DNA of 64,000 nt from Bombyx mori (taxonomy: Eukaryota > Arthropoda > Insecta > Lepidoptera > Bombycidae), in contig NC_085135.1 in assembly GCF_030269925.1 (NCBI RefSeq), forward strand, positions 3,534,753 to 3,598,752, given 5' to 3'. Under the pieces are notes generated by a model. That model searched no databases and was not told the origin of the DNA. It worked only from the letters and a program-made list of their open reading frames with translations. The stretch's first letter is position 1. Every line of letters begins with the position of its first letter. Position numbers and translations under genes: made by a program. Positions 6,783 to 15,950 of the stretch are shown in pieces.

Positions 6783-9700
6783 CTACAGGGGCCGGGACGT
6801 ACGGGCGTATTCCCGCCTCCGGCCCCCGGCTCGACGGCGACGGATCGGTGCGGAAAGGGAAGAGCTCTCCCTCTCTCGCTCCGCCGCCTCCTTCTGCGAT
6901 ATGGTGGACTCGCAGAAGTCGAGCATCGCCTTCCAGGACGCGTCGCTGCCGAGCATCGTAGCCACGACGCGCGGCAGCGAGAAGTCCTCTCCAATGACCG
7001 CGACGAGGGCGGCGCGTTGCTCGTCGAATCCAGAGCAACGCGCCAGCGTGTGTTCCGCTGTATCTTCCTCGTCGCGGTCCGCGCAGTGGTGGCACTGCGC
7101 CGTCGGTTCCCTTCCGGCTATCTTGTGCAAGTACCGGCCGAAACAACCATGGCCGGTAAGCATCTGCGTTAGCCGGAAGGTGAGGCATCCGCGGTCGCGG
7201 CCCACCCAGTCCGCGAGAACCGGGCGGACCGCCTCGACGGTTCGGAGACCGGCCGACGGGTCCGCCAAGCGGCGAGACCACGCCTCCAGCACGGACCGCC
7301 GAGAGTGGAGCCTCCGCGCTCGAACTACACCTTCGCTGGGGCGCCCTTCCCCCCTAGAGCGGAGGTCGCTACGCCACCGGTAATCGGCAGCGAGCGCCTC
7401 CGCCTCCAGGTCCCAGGGTGGCGCCCCGGCGAGCAAGCACGCCGCCTCGAAGGAGACGGTGCGGTATCCTCGGATCGCCCTGACCGCGATCGCGCGCTGC
7501 GGACGTCGCAGCGCGGCGACGTTCTGGCGGGTCAGGGCGTGGCACCATACGGGCGCACCGTATAGTGCCATCGACCGCACCACCCCCATGTAGAGGCGGC
7601 CCGCCACCTGATCGGGACCCCCGACGTTTGGAAGCCATCAGTCGAGGGCCCAACTTCGCAAAGTGAGCGCGGAAGTTCCACCGACCGTCCAGTTCAAGGC
7701 CGAGGTACCGAAGACCGGTCACCCCGACCCCGACGCGGACGCCTCCGATCACGAGGTGGGCACCCAGAGGCGGCGCTCGTCCCGGCCCGTGAAAGAGCAG
7801 GGCCTGGGTTTTGTCGAGCGCCACCTCGAGCCCCAACCGTCGGATCCTGGTGACGACGTGTGCCACGCCTGCGCACGCCAGACGGGCAGACTCCCGGTAG
7901 TCCCTCCCCGGAGCTACGACCAACGTGTCGTCAGCGTAACAAATTACGCTGAGCCCGGGGAGGGGTCCCCGAATGACGCCCCGCAGGACCCAGTCGTAGC
8001 CGATGTTCCACAGCAGGGGGCCCAGGACGGACCCCTGCGGAACACCGCGCTCGACGGGGAAGCGGTACATCGCCCCACCGTGTCCGATGCACTGGATCGA
8101 CCTGCCCTCGAGGTAGGAGCCGATCAGTCGGCGGAGGTATGCGGGGACGCCGTGATACTCCAGCGCCCCCGCGATCACCGACCAGGGCAGGGTGTTGAAG
8201 GCGTTCCTTACATCTAAGGATAACGCCATCGCCACCCCGCCCCGGGATACGGCTTCATCGGAGAGGGCCCGCACGCGCAGAATTGCGTCGATAGTCGAGC
8301 GGCCCTCTCTGAAGCCGTACTGCTCCGCCGAAAGATCGGGACCCGTCTCGGTCAGGTGCCGGACGATGCGGGCCGCGACGATCCTCTCGAGCATCTTGCC
8401 CGCTTCGTCCAGCAACACGATGGGGCGATATCCCGCAGGTGAGTCCGCGGGGCGCCCGTCCTTCCGCAGAAGGACCAGTCTGCCCGTCTTCCATTTCGAC
8501 GGGAACCGTCCCGACTCGAGGCACGCTTCGAAAAGCCCCCCGAGCCGGTCCCCTAGGGCCTCGAAGGCCAAGCTCCAGACCCGGCCGTGAACGCCGTCAG
8601 GGCCGGGGGCCGCGTCCTTCGCTCTCATTCTGGACACGGCCGCATGGATCTCCGCCCCCGTGATAGGGGGAGGGGGCTCCTCGGCAGCGGGAACGCTGGG
8701 GCGACGCGGAGGCGTGCCCCACGTGGCGTCCATCTGGGGGGGCTCAAAGTCCCCCCCCGCTGCCGGCGGGAAAAGCGCTGAAACTATTTCCCGCAGCTGC
8801 CGAGGCTGGAGCCGCTCGGTCACCGGGAGCGCCCACGGCTGCAGTTTCCTGCGAACCATCTTGTATGGGCGCCCCCAGGGATCTTCATCGAGCGACTCCA
8901 GGAGAGTCTTCATGCTCTGCTTCTTGGCCTCGCCGATGGCCAGCTGCAGCGCCGTCTGCTTTTGACGACAGTCAGCGTGCAGCTGGGCCGCCGTCTCCGC
9001 GAACGCAGTGTCGCGACGACGGCGGCGGCGGTGGCGTGCGCTCCGGCGGCGCGCCCTCACGCACTCCTCTCGGAGTCTTGCGATCTCGGGCGACCACCAG
9101 AACGCACCCCCACGTGGTGCTCGGGGGCCGACCCGGGGCATGGCGGCATCGCAAATGTTTGCCATGGTGCCCCGGAACCAGTCGACCTCCGCATCCACGT
9201 CCGCGAGCCGCGCGGGTTTTGGCGCCCACGCAGCAACAGCGGCCGCCTCCATCAGCAACTCCTTGTTCATCCGTTTCAAGGCCCACCTGGGGAACGAACG
9301 GGGCGCACCTTGCGGGAGCTCCTCCTCGCCGCGGGCGCCCGCGGCTGACGACGACGACAAGGAGGAGGCAGAGAGCTCAAATCGGACGTATCTGTGGTCC
9401 GAGAGCGTCTCCGCCCCCTCCAGTACGCGCCAGCCGCGGGTGCGGCGCACGGCGGACGGGGACGCGAACGTCACGTCCACGTGAGATTGCCCGTTCCACC
9501 GCACGCAAGTCGCGACCGTGCCTCTGTTTAGGAGACAGAGGCCGGTCGCGATCGCCCACTCCGAAAGGGCCTCGCCTCGCGAATCCGTGCGGGGGGAGCC
9601 CCAAGCCGTACACTTGGCATTGAGGTCCCCCGCGACGATGACTGGGCGGGACCCGAGGCGGTGTAGAAGCGCCTCGAGCCCGCCCAGAAACCGTTCGAAT

Positions 9701-10005
9701 TCAGCGAGGCTCCTGTTCGGAGAAAAGTACGCCCCGATCACGACGGTCCCGTCGATCCTAGCCGCGACGTACCCGGGTCCCCTGGCCACCATATCCAAGG
9801 GGGGTAACGCCGCGGACTGTCTTAGTACGATGGCCACGGAGCCGTCGACGTCCCCCATCCAGCAGTCCTGGTCGGTGGGGACGAAGTACGGCTCCGCGGC
9901 GACAGCGACATCGATTGACCACTCCGCCATGGTGTGGACGAGGAGATCCTGTGCCCTGGCGGAGTGGTTCAAATTGCACTGGAGGAAGCGGTGGACGCAA
10001 CCCAT
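6783..10005 (-). pseudogene. ORF2 of copy B: endonuclease/reverse transcriptase, broken by a 26-bp deletion
   Basis: The first frame is open from the ATG at 10005 through the APE endonuclease (NLNHSA, AEPY, GDLNA, SDH) and reverse transcriptase (YADD at 7927-7938, residue 690). At about 7633 a segment present in copy A is missing and the reading frame is lost. The correct C-terminal sequence resumes in another frame to the stop at 6783, including the C-terminal CCHC motif (7035-7094). The whole span plus 26 bp gives 1083 codons. The first frame continues out of register to 7369. The missing segment is centred on a perfect 8-bp inverted repeat with a 3-nt loop, a typical slippage-prone hairpin. 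The ATG overlaps the ORF1 stop as TAATG. Confidence 0.88.
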
Positions 10006-12395
10006 TACGAGGCTACGTCCATCGCTCCCTCGTCTGTCCCGCCCTGCGGCTCGACAATAGCCGCGGCGGGAACTGACTCGCCGGCTGCCCTTGTTGCAGC
10101 CGGCCTCTCCTTCTTCTTTTTCTTTCCGCCCCTCCTCGTTTTGGTAGAGGAGGGGGCGGATTTACACGCCGGGCCCCCGGCCCGGTGGTCGGCCTTCCTT
10201 TTGGCCGCGTCGCACAAGACGCAGTGCGGCGCGGCTGTGGTGCAGGAGGCTGCCTTGTGCCCCGGTTGGCCGCAGCGGAAACACAAGCCGCTGCGGTCCA
10301 CGGTCGAGGGGCACTTGGCGAGGCCGTGGCCGGTGCCGAAGCACCGAAGACAGCGCCACGGCCTGGCATCCTGCAGCTGCACGTGGGCCACTACCCAGCC
10401 CACGCGCAGCCTTCCTGGGCTGTCGGAAGGCCGCCCCTGTGGAGGGGTGGCCAGGAGGGTCGCCGTTGCAATCGGGCAACGCGTCCACGCCGTCCGGGTA
10501 CCAGAGTAGGTTGCCCGAAGCTCCCCGACTTTGACGTCAGCGAGGGCGCAGTTGCCCTGCGACGCGATGGCCGAGGCGACCTCCTCCTTCGTGGCACACT
10601 CGTCGAGGCCCGTAATTTTCACCTCCGCCATTTTTACGGGCCGCGCGATGCGCACCACCTCGGGGTCCGGCAGAATCTCCCTCAGCCGGGCCGCCAATTT
10701 TTCGGCCGCGGCGTTGGTGTTCGGGCCGGGGCACTCTATGAGACGGGCCCCGTTGGCCGTCTGCCGGACCTTGATGCCCCCCTCCACGCCGAGGGCGTCC
10801 ACATTCACGCCGCCGCGCGCCTGGGTCATCACCTCGTGGTAGGTGATGCCCTTTTCTTTGCCGGCCGGCAGCAGCTCCACTACCACTGCAGCCGACCGCG
10901 GGGCGCGCGGCCTCCTTCTTCCAGTTCGGCCCCTCGGCTCCGCTCGACCCTCTTGGCGGGGAGCGGCGGCCGTAGGGGCAGGCTTGGGGCGCGGCGCAAC
11001 AGGCGCTGCTACCTTTTTGGGCCCTCGCCGCACCACCGTCGTCCAGGCCTCGTCCATGTTGGCCGGGGCCGGGGGCAGCGGGCGGGGCTGGGGGGTTGGT
11101 GCCAGTTTGGCAGCGTTGACGCCCCCCTTCTTCTTGGTCCGGCTCCTGCCGGGCCCCGCCTTCGCAGGCTGGGACGGGGCAGGAGCAGACTTCTGCGTCT
11201 TATGCTGGCCGGTGACCTGTGCTCCTGAGGGGGCGGGTTTTGATGCCCCCGTATCTTGTTTGGTCCCCGAAGCGGCCGGACGTGCCGCGGGTGTCGCGCC
11301 CTTTTTAGGGCCGCTATACGTTTTAGCGGCCACAGTCCTGCGGGGTGCCGGTGTAGGAGCTCCATTTTTCACCTCATGAGCGAGGGGCGGTCTTGCGCGC
11401 TCAACGGTCGAACTCCTTGCCTCCTGTATGAGGAACTGCCGCCTCAGCTCCTCGACTTCATTGAGGCCTTCTGCTTCGGGCGGAGGAGGGACAGGGGCCG
11501 AGCTGCGTTGCCGCTCGATGAAATCGGCAACCATTGTTCGCAGCTCGGCCATGTCGACGCGGAGCTGACCGTTCTCCGCCCGAAGCAGGCCATTCTCGGC
11601 CGATACTTGCTCGAGGCGGGTGTGCAGCAGAGCCACTTCCTGCCGCAAGCCCGCCGTCTCCGTCGTCGTGGTGCGGTCCACGACGTCCTGCAGCCTTTCC
11701 TCAAGTGTGGCGGCCGCAGATTTCATGGCCGACACTTCTGAGCCCTTGAGGCCTGCAGTCGACTTGGCCGCGATGGTCTCAACTATTTTTCCAACGATTT
11801 TACACGATCGGAGGGGGTCAGAGGGACCCACCAGCGTTAGGGATCGCTGTAGGCGCTCGATCTCTTCCAGTTTTCTATTTTTATTTTTTGCCTCACGGCA
11901 GGCGGCCCTGGACTGCGCCGAAGAGGCAGCGTCCAGTCCGCGAGACGACGGCTTGTCAAAGTCAATGGCGGGCGGCGCCGAAGCAGCCGCCGGGCCTTCC
12001 GCCAACGCCATGTACTTGGCGCTGGCAGGCTCTCCTTCCGACGAGTCGGACGGCGCGGAGGACGCCGGCTGTCGAGCCGACTTCCGCTTCCGCCGTGTCC
12101 GCTGTCGGGTGCTGTCCATAAACAGCGCTGGCGTCTCCCGCCCACTAGACGCGTCGCCCCTCGCGGAGCTCCGCGCCGAGTAGAGCGAGATAAGGCTCTC
12201 GCAGCGCTCGAGGCGCACGGTGGGGACCCTGTCCCTTACGCGACCCGTGCTGTCGCCCCCTTCGTCGTGGCAATGTTTGCCCCCCCCAGAAACGGTGGGG
12301 CAGCGTGCGGCCGATCGCTCGACCGCACGGAGGGATTCTCCCCCCGCGGAGCGGGAGGTACCCTCCTGGGGTAATAACTTTTCTACATGTGCCAT
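10005..12395 (-). CDS. ORF1 of copy B: gag-like RNA-binding protein with zinc knuckles
   Basis: 796 residues with the same plan as copy A: acidic and Ser/Ala-rich N-terminus, coiled coil around 235-295, Pro/Ala/Lys linker, the MDEAWTTVVRRG block, a conserved region, then zinc knuckles at about 682-695, 705-718 and 725-744 and a basic tail. It ends in TAATG with ORF2. The 11-residue length difference from copy A sits mostly in the linker, which carries a different insert (GAQVTGQHKTQKS), and in the lysine run. The C-terminal half is almost identical to copy A while the N-terminal half is visibly diverged. It is intact, but its partner ORF2 is broken, so it could act only in trans. Confidence 0.87.
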   Translation of the reverse strand: MAHVEKLLPQEGTSRSAGGESLRAVERSAARCPTVSGGGKHCHDEGGDSTGRVRDRVPTVRLERCESLISLYSARSSARGDASSGRETPALFMDSTRQRTRRKRKSARQPASSAPSDSSEGEPASAKYMALAEGPAAASAPPAIDFDKPSSRGLDAASSAQSRAACREAKNKNRKLEEIERLQRSLTLVGPSDPLRSCKIVGKIVETIAAKSTAGLKGSEVSAMKSAAATLEERLQDVVDRTTTTETAGLRQEVALLHTRLEQVSAENGLLRAENGQLRVDMAELRTMVADFIERQRSSAPVPPPPEAEGLNEVEELRRQFLIQEARSSTVERARPPLAHEVKNGAPTPAPRRTVAAKTYSGPKKGATPAARPAASGTKQDTGASKPAPSGAQVTGQHKTQKSAPAPSQPAKAGPGRSRTKKKGGVNAAKLAPTPQPRPLPPAPANMDEAWTTVVRRGPKKVAAPVAPRPKPAPTAAAPRQEGRAEPRGRTGRRRPRAPRSAAVVVELLPAGKEKGITYHEVMTQARGGVNVDALGVEGGIKVRQTANGARLIECPGPNTNAAAEKLAARLREILPDPEVVRIARPVKMAEVKITGLDECATKEEVASAIASQGNCALADVKVGELRATYSGTRTAWTRCPIATATLLATPPQGRPSDSPGRLRVGWVVAHVQLQDARPWRCLRCFGTGHGLAKCPSTVDRSGLCFRCGQPGHKAASCTTAAPHCVLCDAAKRKADHRAGGPACKSAPSSTKTRRGGKKKKKERPAATRAAGESVPAAAIVEPQGGTDEGAMDVAS

Positions 12396-13239
12396 TATTC
12401 ATTATTTTCCTTTTTTATTAACCAGGGGTCGGTCCCCTGGGGTCTGGTTGGTACCCTTGGGACTGGACTCCCTCCAGCCATTCATCCCATCGCCGGGCAC
12501 CAGAGCTTAGGATTGGGGCATTTTTTAAAGAGGTTTACGTCCTCGCGGCCCCGTGCCTCGCGGCAGCGGCCCCCGTCCCCCACGCGGTGAGGATTACGGG
12601 TTGGCCGGCGGCCCGCCGAGTGCAACGAGCAACACGACAGACCACCGCCCGACGCTCAAACGAGCAACGACGACGAAGCCACGCCGGTATACCGGTACCC
12701 CCCTCTGGAGGGCGTGCCCCTGTAGCCGAAGCCGGGGACATGGCGACCAGCGGCCGGAAGATGCGTAAGCAACGCCGGCTCACTTCTCCATCAAAGGGCA
12801 GGCCAAAAGTGGCCCACCACCACCCGTGGGTTACGTCCGAAACGGGTCGGACGTGACCCGAAGAAAAAACAAAAAAAGGGGGAAGAAAGGGGACAAGAGA
12901 GGGAGCCCGAGCGTCTCCAGGAGGAGCACCCTTCAGCGAGTGAAGGGGGTGGAGAGCCCGCAACTCCCCCTGCTGGTTTTGGTCCGCGTCGTCCGATCTC
13001 TTTCGCTGCAAAGCCTAACTAGGCTACCCTACCCCTACACCTAACCTACCTACCTAACACCTAGGAATCCTTGCAACGAAAAAGACCGGACGATACCTCT
13101 GGGAGTGGGACTGTTCCCAGAGGATCCCGTTATCCGCCACCTACGGACGCGCCCGGTGGAAGTCCAGCAAAACTCCCCCACAGACGGAGCCCCCGGCCAC
13201 GCAGAGTGCGCGCCGGGGGGCCCGCCCAGGTCCCTCGGG
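12396..13239 (-). other. 5' UTR of copy B with the same RNA stems as copy A
   Basis: Nearly identical to 5389-6229. It keeps the pre-start hairpin (12422-12440), the CTGGA hairpin (12463-12477), the CCCTTCA hairpin (12929-12947), the long stem with a TTAGG-rich loop (12992-13090) and the terminal GC hairpin. The loop has more exact TTAGG units than in copy A. Confidence 0.7.
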
Positions 13240-13253
13240 AACGTAACACTACC
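13240..13253. repeat. 14-bp target-site sequence between copies B and C
   Basis: AACGTAACACTACC, identical to 6230-6243 and 14382-14395. With the copy at 14382 it forms the target duplication of the truncated copy C. Confidence 0.85.
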
Positions 13254-14381
13254 TTTTTTTTTTTTTTTTTTTTTTCGGGTAGAGGGCCGAACCTCCTACG
13301 AGGTCCCCGCGCAAAAGGGTATGTGAGACTCAACGATCTGCATGGTGTTGTGAGCAGACCGCGGGCCCAAGGATTTTAGGACCCACCCACTAAACGACTC
13401 CCCTGCACTCTTACACCCGACGTCCGATCCCCTCCGAGGTCAGAACCCGGATGAGGTAGGGGGGCTACCGCGGTCAACACTACAACCAGACGGCGCGGCT
13501 CACCCCAAGGACGCCCAGCCGACGGAGCCTTCGAGGCGAATCGAAGGCTCTGAAACGTCGGCCGTCTCGGTACGGCAGCCCGTCGGGCCGCCCAGACGGT
13601 GCCGCTGGTGTCCCGGAATACCCCGCTGGACCAGAACCAGCCTGCCGGGTCGGGACGCGATACACCGTCGACCGGTCGCTCTATTCACTCCACGGCAGCG
13701 CGCTAGAGTGCTGGTAGCGCGCCGCGCGGCCTCACCCCCTCAGGTCGCCCCTTGACCTTCACCGGGGGGAGGCCGCCACCTACAGGGGCCGGGACGTACG
13801 GGCGTATTCCCGCCTCCGGCCCCCGGCTCGACGGCGACGGATCGGTGCGGAAAGGGAAGAGCTCTCCCTCTCTCGCTCCGCCGCCTCCTTCTGCGAGATG
13901 GTGGACTCGCAGAAGTCGAGCATCGCCTTCCAGGACGCGTCGCTGCCGAGCATCGTAGCCACGACGCGCGGCAGCGAGAGGTCCTCTCCAATGACCGCGA
14001 CGAGGGCGGCGCGTTGCTCGTCAAATCCAGAGCAACGCGCCAGCGTGTGTTCCGCTGTGTCTTCCTCGTCGCGGTCCGCGCAGTGGTGGCACTGCGCCGT
14101 CGGTTCCCTTCCGGCTATCTTATGCAAGTACCGGCCGAAACATCCGTGGCCGGTAAGCATTTGCGTCAGCCGGAAGGTGAGGCATTCGCGGTCGCGGCCC
14201 ACCCAGTCCGCGAGAACCGGGCGGACCGCCTCGACGGTACGGAGGCCGGCCGACGGGTCCGCCAAGCGGCGAGACCACGCCTCCAGCACGGACCGCCGAG
14301 ATTGGAGCCTCCGCGCTCGAACTACTCCTTCGCCGGGGCGCCCTTCCCCCCTAGAGCGGAGGTCGCTACGCCACCTGTAAT
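13254..14381 (-). mobile_element. R1-clade retrotransposon, copy C (5'-truncated)
   Basis: A 1128-bp 3' fragment: the ORF2 C-terminus, 3' UTR and a 22-nt poly(A) tail (poly-T 13254-13275 on the plus strand). Both sides carry the 14-bp AACGTAACACTACC, which shows it is a genuine 5'-truncated insertion and not a deletion product. Its 5' break falls at the point matching position 382 of copy A. The flank at 14396 onward is unrelated DNA, so the original target read GTCGTTGTA followed by GGTAGTGTTACGTT on the minus strand. Confidence 0.88.
13780..14381 (-). pseudogene. ORF2 C-terminal fragment of copy C
   Basis: About 200 residues of the ORF2 C-terminus, open to its natural stop at 13780 and including the CCHC motif near 14032-14091. 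It lacks the endonuclease and reverse transcriptase. The few N-terminal residues of the open frame beyond 14381 come from flanking DNA. No function is expected. Confidence 0.85.
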
Positions 14382-14395
14382 AACGTAACACTACC
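14382..14395. repeat. 14-bp target-site sequence, right side of copy C
   Basis: AACGTAACACTACC followed by TACAACGAC. This is the only one of the three copies flanked by non-LINE DNA, so it shows the original target context. Confidence 0.85.
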
Positions 14396-14735
14396 TACAA
14401 CGACTTTTTTTTAAAAAAAAAAAAAAAAAACACATGAAATTAGTTCGTTAATACACCTATTTTTGCACAGTTGGACTGTAAAAATATAAAAGCACTGAAT
14501 ATTCGCGAAAAACTAAAACACTGCAATACTTTAAATGTAAAAATATACTGTATATATGGCCAAAAATTTAATTTATTGCGGAGCGGTTTTAACAAAGTGT
14601 TTACTGTCAGAATGAGGCGTCAAAGATTTATCAGGATCTTCGTTTTTTCTTTTGAGGGTAAAGCCACATAATGTGCGAAATAGATGATTTTTGGTGGTAA
14701 TAACGACAGAGTTCAATTCCCGACGGATTCTTTCA
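14396..14735. other. AT-rich flank with no recognised feature
   Basis: It starts with a T-run/A-run (about 14405-14430). I find no convincing gene; a 66-codon plus-strand frame (14471-14671) has no recognisable features. It may be the remainder of the degraded LTR element whose gag lies next to it, or unique host DNA. Confidence 0.4.
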
Positions 14736-15206
14736 TCACACTGCGACAGTATTGATATAGCAAATCCAGTGGCTATTTTCTGGCATATTAGCGTCGGGAA
14801 TCTTCTTTATAAGTTGCCATAGCCGGATACTGGCTTCAGCTGGTCCCTCTTTGCTTTCCATTTCAAATTTAATAACCAGGTCAAGTACTCTTGCATCATT
14901 AGGGAATTTTGTCAGCATCTCCTTAATAGTAGGCCAGGATATCTTACCAGGCTGTACTTTTGTGAGGCAAGTAGCAGCTCGAGCCTTAAGCGAATGTGTG
15001 AGAGTCAAAATTAAATCTACACCATCCAATTTCTTCTGTTCGATGATCATTTCGCTCAGCGTACACCAATTTACAACATCAGCCTCCGGTTCATCCGGGT
15101 CAAAATTGACCAATCTGGTTGGTGAGCTCTGGCTAGGTCGATGAACTGACATACTTTCAGTGATTCTTTGTAACATGGCTTCCATCCCAGATGAAAATAA
15201 TGACAT
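14736..15206 (-). pseudogene. Gag-like fragment of an LTR-type retroelement
   Basis: A 156-codon frame starting at the ATG at 15206. The motif NFDPDEPEADVVNWC, then LTHSLKARAATCL, PGKISWPTIKEML and a RLWQLI-type segment, resembles the capsid-like region of gag proteins common in insect gypsy-type elements. It stops well short of such proteins: a deletion is likely in the middle (around MLTKFPNDARV), and no nucleocapsid, protease, reverse transcriptase or integrase follows. It is best read as a decayed fragment. A short acidic frame on the opposite strand (15160-15348) overlaps its start. The family assignment comes from remembered motif resemblance, not a search. Confidence 0.55.
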
Positions 15207-15414
15207 TTATTCAAACATTATATTGTTGGCCGAATTATTTGATGACTGCAGTGGAGGTGAGTCCGACACTTCTGATATAAGCTTGGTGGGTAGACATTAT
15301 TTTGTTGAACACCAAGTAAAACGAAGTCACCTTTGGTTTCTGATTTAATCAGCAATATGTTATCTTAACAATTCACTTTAACACTTGTCCAACCTTAACC
15401 AGTACGTACAACAT

Positions 15415-15630
15415 TTACTGAATCACACAACGTAACAAGGATATAGTAAGTGCACCGGGCAAACGCAGTCGAACCAATGTCCATTGCGAGGCACGTACCG
15501 CCTTTTTATACTGGCCGGCGTAGCTGGCTTATTTATGAGTCACTTCTGTTGCACCTGTTGTTTACGAGTGGAACGACACGGCCGGCGCACCTGGCTTGTG
15601 TGAGTCACTCCTATTGCACGTGCTATATAA
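15415..15630 (-). promoter_or_regulatory. Promoter-like region upstream of the gag fragment, with a duplicated module
   Basis: On the minus strand a TATAAAAAGG box lies at 15501-15510, about 300 nt upstream of the gag ATG; a second TATA-like motif lies at about 15622-15631. Between and around them a module of about 44 bp is repeated (15513-15557 and 15580-15622). Each copy has GGCCGGCG, CTGGCTT, TGAGTCAC (an AP-1-type site) and a TTGCAC(C/G)TG box. It could be part of an LTR, but I found no matching second LTR or PBS. Confidence 0.4.
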
Positions 15631-15650
15631 CAGAAATATCGTTAACGCCG

Positions 15651-15950
15651 TCATATTCTTTACATCGCATGCCTTCCGAAAACTATTTACGAAAGAATAA
15701 AGTAATCGATACTTCAATACTAATAATAATAATAATAATAATATTATAAAGAGGGAAGATTTGTTTGTTTGTTTGTTTTGAATAGGCTTCCAAACTACTG
15801 AACCTATTTGAAAAATTCTTTCACTGTTTAGGAGCCACAGTATTTCCGAGTGACATAGGCTATAATATTTTTTGAAAAAAGTTAGGGACCTGTACTAAAA
15901 CTTCAATAATGTAACCCAAGGTGTAAATAAATCACCTAAAATATTATTTA
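15651..15950 (+). repeat. Helitron-derived repeat unit, forward orientation
   Basis: One unit of the repeat family that fills region 3, starting ATTCTTTACATCGCATGCC and containing a (TAA)n run (about 15720-15740), the TTTGTTTG microsatellite and the conserved AACCCAAGGTGT block. It is interrupted at 15951 at a position where other units continue with CATCGC or TATCGC. The missing continuation reappears at 17717, on the far side of the inverted insert. Confidence 0.65.

Larger units (their letters stand above)
6244..13239 (-). mobile_element. R1-clade non-LTR retrotransposon, copy B (full length, ORF2 frameshifted)
   Basis: A complete 6996-bp LINE on the minus strand: 5' UTR (13239-12396), ORF1 (12395-10005), ORF2 (10005-6783), 3' UTR (6782-6270) and an interrupted poly(A) tail (poly-T on the plus strand, 6244-6269). 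It is bounded on both sides by the same 14-bp target sequence. It is nearly identical to copy A except for the middle of ORF1 and a 26-bp deletion in ORF2 near 7633. That deletion removes a perfect inverted repeat and shifts the reading frame, so the element should be unable to move on its own. Confidence 0.9.

Noticed and set aside
14471..14671. A 66-codon plus-strand frame in the AT-rich flank.
   Set aside because: No family resemblance and a length expected by chance.
15160..15348. A 62-codon plus-strand frame with an acidic stretch overlapping the start of the gag fragment.
   Set aside because: It is short, has no recognisable domain and is antisense to the gag start. It could be the N-terminus of a lost transposase, but nothing downstream supports that.
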